Positions 1-7,372 of a stretch of 10,751 nucleotides of DNA are shown in pieces. The position numbers were made by a program, and so were the translations under genes. Position 1 is the stretch's first letter. Every line of letters begins with the position of its first letter. The notes beneath the pieces are model-generated. The model had not been told where the DNA came from. It was given only the letters and a program-made list of their open reading frames with translations, and made no database searches. The DNA comes from JBHHWH01 sp046756405 (GTDB lineage Bacteria > Actinomycetota > Acidimicrobiia > Spongiisociales > ZC4RG35), in NCBI GenBank assembly GCA_046756405.1, contig JBHHWH010000077.1:1-10751 (forward strand), written 5' to 3'.

Positions 1-1145
1 CCGTCGAGGCCCGCCATGAGCATGGCGGCGAAGGCCAGGTAGGGGTTGGCCGCCGGGTCAGGGCAGCGGAACTCGATCCGCTTCGCCGCCGGCTTCTGGG
101 TGTACTGCGGGATCCGCACCGCCGCCGAACGGTTCCGGGACGAATACACCAGGTTCACCGGGGCTTCGAAGCCGGGCACCAGGCGGTGGTAGGAGTTGGT
201 GGTCGGAGCAGCAAAGGCCAGGATCGCCGGGGCGTGCCTCAACAGCCCGCCGATGTACCACCGAGCAACGTCGGAGAGCCCGGCGTAACCGCCCTCGTCG
301 AAGAAGAGGGGCTCACCGCCCTTCCACAGCGACTGGTGGGTGTGCATCCCCGAGCCGTTGTCCTCGAAGATCGGCTTGGGCATGAACGTCACCGTCTTAC
401 CCACCTGCCAGGCGGTGTTCTTGACGATGTACTTGTAGAGGGTCACGTTGTCGGCGGTGCGCAACAGGGTGTCGAAGCGCATGTCGATCTCCGCCTGACC
501 GGCAGTCCCCACCTCGTGGTGCTGGACTTCGACTTGGATTCCGGCCGCCTCCAGGTTGTGGGTCATCTCCGACCGCAGGTCCTGGTAGTGGTCGGTGGGG
601 GGTACTGGGAAGTAGCCCTCCTTGTAGCGGGGCTTGTAGCCAAGGTTCCCGCCCGGCTCCTCCTCGCCGGAGTTCCAGGCCCCCTCGACCGAGTCAACGA
701 AGTAGAAGCCGGAGTTTTGGTTCTGGCCGAAGCGGACATCGTCGAAGATGTAGAACTCGGCTTCCGGGCCCCAGTAGGAGGTGTCGGCGATGCCCGTCGA
801 AACCAGATAGTCCTCGGCCTTCCGAGCCACATAGCGAGGGTCCTTCGAATAGGGAGCACCGGTGATCGGGTCGTTGACGAAGCAGTAGAGAATCAGGGTC
901 TTGCGATCCCGGAAGATGTCCTCCACCGCGGTAACCGGGTCGGGGATGAGCACCATATCCGACTCTTGGATCTGCTGGAAACCTCGAATCGAGGAGCCAT
1001 CGAAGCCGAGGCCGGCCTCCAGGGACTCCTCGTTGATCTCCCGGGCGGGGACGGTGAAATGCTGCACCTGGCCGGGCAGGTCACAGAAACGGAGGTCTAC
1101 GAACTCGTAGCCCTCCTCCTCGATCAGCTTGACGACGTCGGTCAC
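1..1145 (-). CDS. glnA: Type I glutamine synthetase, partial (C-terminus beyond left edge)
   Basis: Glutamine synthetase makes glutamine from glutamate, ammonia and ATP in the cytoplasm; type I enzymes are dodecamers. Reading leftward from GTG 1145, 381 codons are open to the window edge. The family is usually about 470 residues, so roughly the last 90 are missing, including the region that holds the adenylylated tyrosine. Visible motifs in order are FDGSSIRGF (48-56), PEAEFYIF (127-134), HHEVGTAGQAEID (209-221), KPIFEDNGSGMH (257-268, the ATP-binding signature), NSYHRLVPGFEAP (317-329), NRSAAVRIP (338-346) and EFRCPDPAANPYL (358-370). The GTG start is chosen because the N-terminus TDVVKLIEEEGYEFVDLRF fits the family and because GAGAGGAG (1152-1159) lies 6 nt upstream. 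The gene is divergent from purA across a 386-bp gap. Identity is near certain; whether the enzyme is adenylylated cannot be judged from this fragment. Confidence 0.97.
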   Translation of the reverse strand, partial: MTDVVKLIEEEGYEFVDLRFCDLPGQVQHFTVPAREINEESLEAGLGFDGSSIRGFQQIQESDMVLIPDPVTAVEDIFRDRKTLILYCFVNDPITGAPYSKDPRYVARKAEDYLVSTGIADTSYWGPEAEFYIFDDVRFGQNQNSGFYFVDSVEGAWNSGEEEPGGNLGYKPRYKEGYFPVPPTDHYQDLRSEMTHNLEAAGIQVEVQHHEVGTAGQAEIDMRFDTLLRTADNVTLYKYIVKNTAWQVGKTVTFMPKPIFEDNGSGMHTHQSLWKGGEPLFFDEGGYAGLSDVARWYIGGLLRHAPAILAFAAPTTNSYHRLVPGFEAPVNLVYSSRNRSAAVRIPQYTQKPAAKRIEFRCPDPAANPYLAFAAMLMAGLD

Positions 1146-1151
1146 GGCCCA

Positions 1152-1159
1152 CTCCTCTC
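1152..1159 (-). promoter_or_regulatory. Ribosome binding site of glnA
   Basis: On the minus strand GAGAGGAG ends 6 nt before the GTG at 1145. It is a strong Shine-Dalgarno and supports the non-ATG start. It also shows that this gene has a leader, unlike purA across the gap. Confidence 0.8.
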
Positions 1160-1514
1160 AAGTTATCTACATAAGACCGCCGGTGTTTGTATCCCGGACC
1201 GGTTGCGCCCCCGTTGCTGGAATGTGAACAGCGTGTTACAGGGCCCAAGTCGGTTCGCTCGGAACGTTACCCGGCGACGATTGACACGCGATGAGGCCTC
1301 GGAGTCCCGATGATCCAGGACGTGATCCACGCATTCCACTGGCCGGCAGAAGGAGACCGCCGGTCCTTTTCGCGCCGTGACTGAAGGGCTGGAGACGGCG
1401 CTCCGGCACGTCGAAGGGCTGGGAAGGTCGGGCGTCGAGGAGCGGGAACAACCCTCCTGGATCCAACTGCACACGCCTGGCACGTCCGACGTCCGACCCT
1501 CGCTCTCGGCCGAC

Positions 1515-1520
1515 TACCGT
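1515..1520 (+). promoter_or_regulatory. Putative -10 box of purA (near-leaderless start)
   Basis: TACCGT (TANNNT) ends 11 nt before the purA ATG, and no Shine-Dalgarno lies between. A transcript starting about 7 nt after the box would begin only a few bases before the start codon. No good -35 is visible. The same arrangement recurs at purE, gcdH, ycaQ and the right-edge gene, which raises confidence. Confidence 0.5.
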
Positions 1521-1531
1521 GTTGCCACGTC

Positions 1532-2806
1532 ATGCCAGCCACCATCGTCTTGGGCGCCCAGTGGGGCGATGAGGGCAAGGGTCGGGTGGTCGACTACTTC
1601 GCCGAGAGCGCTGACTTCGTGGTCCGCTTCCAGGGGGGCAACAACGCTGGACATACCATCGTCGTTGGCGACCAGCGTCTCGCCCTCTCCCTTATTCCCT
1701 CCGGCATCCTCTACCCCGACTGCACCCCCGTCATCGCCTCCGGGGTGGTGGTTGACCCAGAGGTCCTCCTCGCCGAGATGGACATGGTGGCCAAGCTGGG
1801 CCCCGATCCCTCCAAGGTGGTGCTCTCCTCCAACGCCCACCTGATCATGCCCTACCACCGCAAGCTGGACGCGGTGATCGAGCGCTACCTGGGAAAGAAC
1901 CAGATCGGCACCACGAAAAAGGGCATTGGTCCCGCCTACACCGACAAGTATGCCCGGTTCGGCATCCGTGTCCAGGATCTGTTCGACCCCAAGATCTTCC
2001 GAAAGAAGGTGGAGGCTGCCCTGGTGGAGAAGAACAAGCTTCTTCCCCGGGTGTACAACACCCTCCCCATGGATCCCGACGAGATCGTCGAGGCCTACCT
2101 CGGCTACGCCGACCGCCTCGCCCCCCAGGTGGCCGACACCTCCCTCCTCCTCCATCGGGGCCTCCGAGAAGGCAAGCAGGTCCTCTTCGAAGGCGCCCAG
2201 GGCACGCTGCTGGACATCGACCACGGGACCTACCCCTTCGTCACCTCCTCCAACCCCACCGCCGGCGGGGCCGTGGTCGGTTCGGGTATCGGCCCGAAGG
2301 ACATCGACGAGGTGATTGGCGTCGCCAAGGCCTACATCTCCCGGGTGGGAACCGGTCCCTTCCCCACCGAACTCCACGACGAGACAGGTGACCGGATGAT
2401 CGAACTGGGCGGCGAGTACGGGACGGTCACCGGGCGCCGTCGTCGCTGCGGCTGGCTGGACCTGCTCGCCCTCCGCTATGCCGCCAGGGTGAACAGCCTC
2501 ACCAAGATCTTCATCACCAAACTGGACATCCTCTCCGCCTTCGACACGATCAAGGTGGCGGTCGCCTACCGCGCCGGCCCGGACCGCTACACGGAGTTCC
2601 CCGACCGCCAGAGCGTCCTCTACCACTGTGAACCGGAGTACGAGGAGCTGCCAGGCTGGGGAACCGACATCACCGGCGCCCGTGACTACGACGACCTACC
2701 CAAGGAGGCCAGGGCCTACATCGAGTACATCGCCAAAGCCACAGAAGTGCCGGTGGGGTGGGTGTCGGTGGGTCCGGAACGCTCCCAGCTCGTCAAAGTG
2801 CCATGA
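1532..2806 (+). CDS. purA: Adenylosuccinate synthetase
   Basis: PurA condenses IMP with aspartate using GTP to form adenylosuccinate, the first step from IMP to AMP. The protein is 424 residues, the usual family length. It starts MPATIVLGAQWGDEGKG with the P-loop-like signature QWGDEGKG (10-17). The catalytic Asp13 and His41 (in NNAGHT) fall at the same numbers as in the E. coli enzyme. Further motifs are GTTKKGIGPAY, FEGAQGTLLDIDHGTYPF, SSNPTAGG, TGRRRRCGWLD (arginine loop), ITKLDIL (guanine recognition) and the C-terminal VSVGPERSQ. No Shine-Dalgarno precedes the ATG; a TACCGT box 11 nt upstream suggests a leaderless or very short-leader mRNA. The stop overlaps the purD start (ATGA), so the two are co-transcribed and probably translationally coupled. 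The gene is intact with no odd residues in key motifs. Confidence 0.98.
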   Translation: MPATIVLGAQWGDEGKGRVVDYFAESADFVVRFQGGNNAGHTIVVGDQRLALSLIPSGILYPDCTPVIASGVVVDPEVLLAEMDMVAKLGPDPSKVVLSSNAHLIMPYHRKLDAVIERYLGKNQIGTTKKGIGPAYTDKYARFGIRVQDLFDPKIFRKKVEAALVEKNKLLPRVYNTLPMDPDEIVEAYLGYADRLAPQVADTSLLLHRGLREGKQVLFEGAQGTLLDIDHGTYPFVTSSNPTAGGAVVGSGIGPKDIDEVIGVAKAYISRVGTGPFPTELHDETGDRMIELGGEYGTVTGRRRRCGWLDLLALRYAARVNSLTKIFITKLDILSAFDTIKVAVAYRAGPDRYTEFPDRQSVLYHCEPEYEELPGWGTDITGARDYDDLPKEARAYIEYIAKATEVPVGWVSVGPERSQLVKVP

Positions 2807-4011
2807 GGGTTCTCCTCCTCGGTGGCGGAGGGCGTGAGCATGCCCTGGGCTGGAAGCTGGCCCAATCGCCCCGGGTCCACGAGCTGATCTCCCTCCCCGG
2901 CAACCCGGGTCTGGCGGAGCTGGGGCCGGTGGTGGAGGGGATCTCCCTCACCGACGTGGGGGCGGTGGCCGCCCTGGCCCGGACCCAAGGCATCGACCTG
3001 GTGGTGGTCGGCCCCGAAGCACCGTTGGCAGCCGGTGTCGTGGACGCCCTTGCCGATCTAGGCGTACCCACCTTCGGCCCTACCCGGTCCGCAGCCCGTC
3101 TGGAGTCGTCCAAATCCTTCGCCAAGGAGGTGATGATCCGCGCCGGAGTCCCCACCGGCGGTGCGGAGACCTTCACCGAACCGGAACCCGCCAAGGCCCA
3201 CCTGGCCACCCTGAACCCACCCTTCGTAGTGAAGGCCGACGGCCTGGCGGCGGGGAAGGGGGTGCTGGTCACCGACTCCCGGACCGAGGCCGGGGCCTGG
3301 GTGGACCGGTGGCTACCGGAAGGGCCGGTGGTCGTGGAGGAGTTCCTCGAGGGACCCGAGGTGAGCATCTTCGCCGTCTGCACCGCCCGGGGAGCTGTCG
3401 CCTTGGAGCCGGCCAGAGACTACAAGCGGCTCGGTGACGGAGATGTCGGCCCCAACACCGGTGGTATGGGCTCCTACTCCCCTGTGGACGACCTCCCCGA
3501 GGGCCTGGTGGCACAGGTGATGGCCGAGGTGATCGAACCTACCCTCGTCCGGATGGCCCACGACGGTCATCCCTTCACCGGTTTCCTCTATGCCGGGCTG
3601 GTGCTCACATCGGCAGGCCCGAAGGTGTTGGAATTCAACGTCCGTCTCGGCGACCCCGAGTGCCAGGCCATCCTTCCCCGACTGGAGACCGACCTGGTTG
3701 ACGTCCTCGAAGGCTCCCCGCCCGCCTGGTCGGAGACAGCCACGGTCAACGTGGTGCTAGCGGCCAAGGGATATCCGACGGCCCCCGAGAAGGGTGCGGA
3801 GATCCGTGGTCTGGGCAATGTTCCCGACGATGTGCTGGTCTTCCACGCTGGAACCAACCAGGAGAACGGGAAACTGGTGGTGAACGGCGGCCGGGTCCTC
3901 AACCTGGTGGGCACAGGACCCACCGTGGCCGAGGCCCGGAACCGGGCCTACGCCGCCGCCGAGGCGGTCACCTGGCCGGGAGTCCAGTTCCGGACGGACA
4001 TCGCCTCCTAG
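2803..4011 (+). CDS. purD: Phosphoribosylamine-glycine ligase (GAR synthetase)
   Basis: PurD joins 5-phosphoribosylamine to glycine with ATP, giving GAR, the second step of de novo purine synthesis. ATG 2803 is preferred to an in-frame GTG at 2758 because MRVLLLGGGGREHALGWKL is the exact family N-terminus and the ATG overlaps the purA stop by 4 bp. The 402-residue protein is close to the family length (about 420). Motifs: the glycine-rich loop GGGGREHALG (7-16), PGNPG (32-36), VGPEAPLAAG (69-78), FGPTRSAARLESSKSFAKE (91-109), FVVKADGLAAGKGV (141-154, ATP-grasp), VVEEFLEGPEVSIFAV (177-192), GDGDVGPNTGGMGSYSP (211-227) and the signature RLGDPECQ (281-288). It ends tail to tail with the minus-strand Kelch-like gene: both TAG stops come from CTAG at 4008-4011, so no intergenic terminator separates them. 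Confidence 0.97.
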   Translation: MRVLLLGGGGREHALGWKLAQSPRVHELISLPGNPGLAELGPVVEGISLTDVGAVAALARTQGIDLVVVGPEAPLAAGVVDALADLGVPTFGPTRSAARLESSKSFAKEVMIRAGVPTGGAETFTEPEPAKAHLATLNPPFVVKADGLAAGKGVLVTDSRTEAGAWVDRWLPEGPVVVEEFLEGPEVSIFAVCTARGAVALEPARDYKRLGDGDVGPNTGGMGSYSPVDDLPEGLVAQVMAEVIEPTLVRMAHDGHPFTGFLYAGLVLTSAGPKVLEFNVRLGDPECQAILPRLETDLVDVLEGSPPAWSETATVNVVLAAKGYPTAPEKGAEIRGLGNVPDDVLVFHAGTNQENGKLVVNGGRVLNLVGTGPTVAEARNRAYAAAEAVTWPGVQFRTDIAS

Positions 4012-5654
4012 GGCTCCGGCGGCGTCCACCGCCAGGCGTCGTAGGGACCCTGCCGGTAGGGACAGCACCGGGTGGGTCCCCACATGAGCACCTCAGTCCC
4101 GGTCCATACCATCTCCCAGTCGGTGCCCCACCCGGGAAGACGGATCTTGTCCCAGAGTCGTCGCTCGGGGTCGTAGATCGCAGCCCTGCCGTATTGAGGA
4201 ACCAACAGCCTTCCACTGATCTGGATCGCACCCGAGCTTCCTCCACCACCGACCAGGTCGAGTCTGCCCGCAAAGACCCACTCCGACTCGTCGGGGCTCA
4301 GCATCACCGCATGGGTCAGGTCCCATACGAACAGCGTGTCACCAAGGACCGCCACCTGACGGGACGTGGCACAGGCGGCAAAGAAAGGGGCCTCCCTTCC
4401 AGGAAGCGGCAGCATCTCCCAGTCCGATCCGTCCCATATGGCAAGGGACACGCCCTCGCAGTCGCCCGTGGAGCCCGCCGCCAGGAGTTTGCCACCGAAG
4501 ACATAGAGCGCCCTCTCCTCCCGGCCCGAGCCCACCGGGAAGGGCGGTTCGGGCAGCAGCGTCCACTCTCGGGTGGTGAGGTCGTAGCGGTCCAATCGTT
4601 CCCCCCAGACGAACAGCTCGGCACCAGTAGAAACGATCCGTCCGGGTACCGGGGGAGGCTCCACACCCACGTCGCTGAGGCTGATCCACGAATCGGAGCC
4701 AGGGTCGTAGGCGAGGAGGCCCTCTTCGCTCACCACGACCATCTTCCCGCCGTCCCACATCGCTCTGCTCCGTGTTGACGAAGGCAGCGGAGAAGAGGCC
4801 AAGGCCCGCCATTCCCCCGTTGCCGGGTTGTAGGCGCCGCCGGAGGTTCCTCCCCAGATGATCATTTCGGTGCCGGTCCAGAACACTTCAGGGCTGGTAA
4901 CGGTCTCCACGAAGGGACCCGGGTCTAGATAGCTGGCATGCCATGGCGGGCGGGTCGCTGGCGACTCAAGGGAGAGCACAGGAGCGTCCCAGCTCGGAGC
5001 CGACTCAGAGAGCCGGTCGAGGGGGATGAGCTGAACACCTCCCAGGGCACTACATGCCACCGCGATACTGTCGCAGCCGCGGCGCACGGCGAAGCTCCGG
5101 TAGGTCGCCTCCATCGACACCGGCATCTCCACATCTGTCGCCCAGCGGAACGGCGCCTCCAACAGGACCACCGGGTCGCCGGCGGCGGACTCGGTCCGGA
5201 TCGAAGCGGCTATGACCTCTCCGGCCTCCGCACCGAGGGCGGCCAACGCCTCGGGGTAGAACTCGATGGCGACCACATCGTCCCGGGCTAGGGCGAAGAA
5301 GACGCCGTTGGGATCCAGGCCGGTCTCCGCTTCGGCGGCGCGAAAGGCGTGGGCCTGGCCGAGCCCCACACTGAGGACCCCGGCGGGCATGGTCCGGTCT
5401 TCCAGTGCCATCATGATCCCCGCCGAGATTCCGGTTAGCTCTTCGACTACCGGCCTTCCGAAGCGGACGACGTACGGCGACCTGTCGGGGAGAGCGCCGC
5501 TGACCCCTTGGACCCTCACCTGTGGCTGACTCGGAACAGGGATCGCATCCTCGACCTCGGAGGGTTCCTTGAGCGACGAACCGTCGGGAAGCGTCCACAA
5601 GAACACGAGCCCCGCGAGCACGACGGCTGCCGTCAGAGCTAGCCAGCGTTTCAT
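4008..5654 (-). CDS. Secreted or membrane-anchored Kelch-like beta-propeller protein (downstream paralogue)
   Basis: Function unknown. The 548-residue protein begins MKRWLALTAAVVLAGLVFLW, a Lys/Arg-headed hydrophobic segment (residues 5-20) that is a signal peptide or N-terminal anchor; no lipobox Cys follows. Residues about 45-215 form a domain ending in FRWATDVEM...RRGCDSIAVAC...GGVQLIPLDRL, with Cys194/Cys201. From about 255 onward come Kelch-like repeats: MIIWGG...AYNPATGEWR, AYDPGSDSWISL, RYDLTTREWTLLP, AIWDGSDWEMLP, IYDPERRLWDKI, MVWTGTEVLMWG, consistent with a six- or seven-bladed propeller. Cys399/Cys428 match a pair in the upstream gene. An open frame extends to 5786, but ATG 5654 is chosen because it opens the signal segment and overlaps the upstream stop (ATGA), showing an operon. 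The protein is clearly homologous to its neighbour, so this is a tandem duplication. Extracytoplasmic Kelch proteins often bind ligands or sugars; nothing here identifies one. Confidence 0.88.
   Translation of the reverse strand: MKRWLALTAAVVLAGLVFLWTLPDGSSLKEPSEVEDAIPVPSQPQVRVQGVSGALPDRSPYVVRFGRPVVEELTGISAGIMMALEDRTMPAGVLSVGLGQAHAFRAAEAETGLDPNGVFFALARDDVVAIEFYPEALAALGAEAGEVIAASIRTESAAGDPVVLLEAPFRWATDVEMPVSMEATYRSFAVRRGCDSIAVACSALGGVQLIPLDRLSESAPSWDAPVLSLESPATRPPWHASYLDPGPFVETVTSPEVFWTGTEMIIWGGTSGGAYNPATGEWRALASSPLPSSTRSRAMWDGGKMVVVSEEGLLAYDPGSDSWISLSDVGVEPPPVPGRIVSTGAELFVWGERLDRYDLTTREWTLLPEPPFPVGSGREERALYVFGGKLLAAGSTGDCEGVSLAIWDGSDWEMLPLPGREAPFFAACATSRQVAVLGDTLFVWDLTHAVMLSPDESEWVFAGRLDLVGGGGSSGAIQISGRLLVPQYGRAAIYDPERRLWDKIRLPGWGTDWEMVWTGTEVLMWGPTRCCPYRQGPYDAWRWTPPEP
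4012..4041. repeat. 30-bp direct repeat, copy 1 (3' end of downstream Kelch-like gene)
   Basis: These 30 bases match 5655-5684 at 29 of 30 positions (the mismatch is at 4024 versus 5667). Each copy encodes the C-terminal DAWRW(R/T)PPEP of a Kelch-like paralogue, immediately before or next to its stop. The pair brackets the downstream gene, as expected for a unit duplicated by unequal exchange or for later gene conversion of the ends. Confidence 0.85.
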
Positions 5655-7327
5655 GGCTCCGGCGGCCTCCACCGCCAGGCGTCGACGCCGGAGTCCCCTC
5701 CGGTCCACCCCCACTTGAGGATCTCCTCGCCGGTCCACACCATCTGCGAAGGGCCGCCGGACCCCGGCAACAACACCTGGGTCCAAGTACCCGCGGCGGG
5801 GTCGTAGAGGACACCGCGCCCGTCGGCAGGAATCAGCACCCGACCGTCAAGGACCAGTGCTCTCGCCAACCCGTCTAGGTTGTCGAGCCGGGGATCGCCC
5901 ACGTAGACCCACTCTCCCGTGGCAGGGGTGTAGCTGAAGGCGTCGGATCCTCGATCCCAGACCAAGATCGAGTTCTCCACAACCACGCTCTGTACCGGAT
6001 TCGTACAGGCCAACGGATCCGGCGTACGCGGCAACAGCTCCCAACGGTTCCCATCCCACAGCGCCATATCCAGGCCGTCGCATGCCCTGGGATCCGATGC
6101 CACGAGGAGCAACTCCTCCCCGAAGGCATAAAGCCCGACAAGGTGCTGAGGGGTTGCCTCAAAGGGAGGCCGCGGAAGACGTTGCCACTCCCCCTCAGCC
6201 GGATCGAGACTGACCACCTCACCATCCCACAGGTAAACCGCGCCACCCGCCCACACGATCTCACTCGGGAGAAAAGAGGAGTAGCTGGGAGCAATCTCCG
6301 TCCAAGCATCGGTCTCCGGGTCGTAGACCACGGTGACCCCCTCTGACATCGCGATCAGAACCTCGTCGGCCCACACCGCCCTGTTGAAGAAGTCCACTGG
6401 CAGTGGGGCCGGAGCAAGCATCCGCCACCTTCCGGTCTCCGGGTTGTAAGCGGCGCCGTCGAGGAGACTGGGGATCGAGCGGCTCACGCCGTGCCCGCCC
6501 CAGACGATCATCTCCGAACCCGTCCATGCGACGGCGTTGGGCACGCGGGCGCTAAGGGGACCAGGATCCACATAGCTGGGGTGCCAATCGGGTCGGGGCG
6601 CCTGGGAGGCGACGGTCACCCGGGCGTCATCCCAAACCGGAGCGACTGAGTAGAGGCGGTCGAGAGGAATCACCTGTACTCCGCCCTGGCGGTTGCAGGC
6701 CACTGCGATCTGGTCGCAGCCACGGCGCACAGCGAAGGTCTCGAAGGTCACCTCCATGGCCGTAGACACCTCGAGGTCGGTGGCCCATCGGAAGGGAGGA
6801 TCGAGTTTGAGCACGGGGAACCCACCTTCGACCTCGCCAACGAAGGCGCTGAAGAAAACCTCATTCGCCGCCGAGCCCAACGCCTGCCACACCTCGTCAT
6901 CGAGCGTGACCTCCACGACGTATGAGGGGTCGCCGAACCGGTAGGTGAAGGGTCCATCCTGTTGGGATGCTCCCGCCTGGCCTTTGACATCGAAGCTGAC
7001 CTCGCCGGCGGGGATCGTTCCGTCTTCGAGGTCCGCCATGATCGCCGCCGAGATTGCAGTCACCTTCTCCGTCCTCTCCGGCTCGAACCGGAGGGAGAAG
7101 CGGGTCCCGTCGGGGAGAGCTCCGACAATGAAACCGTTGCCGAGCACCCGGACGAACCGTCTCTCCGCAGAGGCTGGTGCGGTGGTCGTCGTGGTGGTCG
7201 GCGGCGTCGGAGGCGGAAGGGCCTCAGGGAGGGTGGTGGTGACCACCGGATACTCGTCGGACGAGGTGATCGCGAACAGTCCCCCCGCGAGTACCAGCAC
7301 CGCCGCCGCGGCGACACCTCTACCCAT
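5651..7327 (-). CDS. Secreted or membrane-anchored Kelch-like beta-propeller protein (upstream paralogue)
   Basis: Function unknown. The 558-residue protein opens MGRGVAAAAVLVLAGGLFAIT, a hydrophobic signal or anchor segment without a lipobox. A Pro/Thr-rich linker follows (about 29-52, including six consecutive Thr at 44-49), typical of a tether through the cell wall; the downstream paralogue lacks it. Residues about 58-225 form a conserved N-domain ending FRWATDLEV...RRGCDQIAVAC...GGVQVIPLDRL, with Cys204/Cys211 likely paired. Kelch-like repeats run from about 265 to the end: MIVWGG...AYNPETGRWR, VYDPETDAWTEI, SLDPAEGEWQRLP, ALWDGNRWELLP, SYTPATGEWVYV, LYDPAAGTWTQV, then DAWRWRPPEP. Cys416/Cys441 may form a second disulfide. 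A Shine-Dalgarno AAAAGGAGAA lies 9 nt before the ATG. The gene is divergent from purE across 53 bp and is first of a two-gene operon, its stop overlapping the next start. Confidence 0.88.
   Translation of the reverse strand: MGRGVAAAAVLVLAGGLFAITSSDEYPVVTTTLPEALPPPTPPTTTTTTAPASAERRFVRVLGNGFIVGALPDGTRFSLRFEPERTEKVTAISAAIMADLEDGTIPAGEVSFDVKGQAGASQQDGPFTYRFGDPSYVVEVTLDDEVWQALGSAANEVFFSAFVGEVEGGFPVLKLDPPFRWATDLEVSTAMEVTFETFAVRRGCDQIAVACNRQGGVQVIPLDRLYSVAPVWDDARVTVASQAPRPDWHPSYVDPGPLSARVPNAVAWTGSEMIVWGGHGVSRSIPSLLDGAAYNPETGRWRMLAPAPLPVDFFNRAVWADEVLIAMSEGVTVVYDPETDAWTEIAPSYSSFLPSEIVWAGGAVYLWDGEVVSLDPAEGEWQRLPRPPFEATPQHLVGLYAFGEELLLVASDPRACDGLDMALWDGNRWELLPRTPDPLACTNPVQSVVVENSILVWDRGSDAFSYTPATGEWVYVGDPRLDNLDGLARALVLDGRVLIPADGRGVLYDPAAGTWTQVLLPGSGGPSQMVWTGEEILKWGWTGGDSGVDAWRWRPPEP
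5655..5684. repeat. 30-bp direct repeat, copy 2 (3' end of upstream Kelch-like gene)
   Basis: This is the partner of 4012-4041, identical at 29 of 30 positions in the same orientation. It encodes the last residues of the upstream paralogue and lies directly before the start of the downstream one. The rest of the two genes is far more diverged at the nucleotide level, so this end is conserved beyond the average. Confidence 0.85.
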
Positions 7328-7334
7328 CTGCGGG

Positions 7335-7344
7335 TTCTCCTTTT
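7335..7344 (-). promoter_or_regulatory. Ribosome binding site of the upstream Kelch-like gene
   Basis: AAAAGGAGAA on the minus strand places AGGAG 9 nt before the ATG at 7327 and fixes that start. It sits in a 53-bp divergent gap, so the promoter of this leadered gene must lie partly inside the purE coding sequence or overlap the purE promoter. Confidence 0.8.
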
Positions 7345-7366
7345 ACGGCCCCCGGGCGAAGGCGGT

Positions 7367-7372
7367 TACCGT
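7367..7372 (+). promoter_or_regulatory. Putative -10 box of purE (leaderless start)
   Basis: TACCGT ends 8 nt before the purE ATG with no Shine-Dalgarno between, the spacing expected for a leaderless actinobacterial mRNA. TTTACG at 7342-7347 is a possible but poorly spaced -35 (19 nt). Confidence 0.6.

Larger units (their letters stand above)
1146..1531. other. Divergent glnA/purA intergenic region
   Basis: These 386 bases separate the divergent starts of glnA and purA. Open frames cross the region on both strands, but none has a convincing start, Shine-Dalgarno or recognisable protein, so I call no gene. There is no tRNA-like T-loop motif. The regulatory parts must lie here: the glnA ribosome binding site (1152-1159) and a purA -10-like box (1515-1520). 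GTGAAC(N5)GTTAC at 1224-1239 and GGAACGTTACC at 1261-1271 are imperfect inverted repeats 80-125 bp upstream of glnA, where a nitrogen regulator could bind. No clear sigma-70 promoter for glnA stands out; several A/T-rich hexamers occur at about 1160-1172. Confidence 0.6.

Noticed and set aside
186..1313. Long plus-strand open frame (375 codons) antisense to glnA
   Set aside because: It lies almost wholly opposite an unmistakable glutamine synthetase; the translation is low-complexity Val/Leu/Gly/Arg with no family resemblance. It is an artefact of high GC and strong third-position bias.
1267..1578. Minus-strand open frames in the glnA-purA gap that might be a small gene
   Set aside because: The translations are Arg/Pro/Ser-rich without motifs, there is no Shine-Dalgarno or leaderless box at the starts, and they overlap the start of purA.
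1377..1844. Plus-strand GTG-started frame leading into purA in another frame
   Set aside because: Its first 50 codons look mildly coding-like, but it overlaps purA for more than 300 bp, where it becomes a Ser/Pro/Thr-rich shadow. No relative is recognised.
1514..2626. Long minus-strand open frame (370 codons) antisense to purA
   Set aside because: It is the mirror of purA codon bias (Gly/Val/Asp/His-rich) with no recognisable motif.
2758..2802. Longer purD start at GTG 2758
   Set aside because: The extra 15 residues do not belong to the family; ATG 2803 gives the exact conserved N-terminus and the ATGA coupling with purA.
3906..3924. Hairpin GGTGGG-N7-CCCACC near the end of purD as a terminator
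   Set aside because: It has only a 6-bp stem, lies inside conserved coding sequence about 90 bp before the stop, and has no U-tract after it.
5655..5786. Longer start for the downstream Kelch-like gene at 5786
   Set aside because: The added 44 residues are Arg/Gly-rich, lie opposite no signal and overlap the upstream paralogue's coding sequence; ATG 5654 begins a clear signal/anchor segment and overlaps the stop as ATGA.
7181..7198. Six consecutive Thr codons as a slippage or phase-variation tract
   Set aside because: The codons are mixed ACC and ACG, so there is no pure nucleotide repeat long enough to slip; it is best read as a protein linker.
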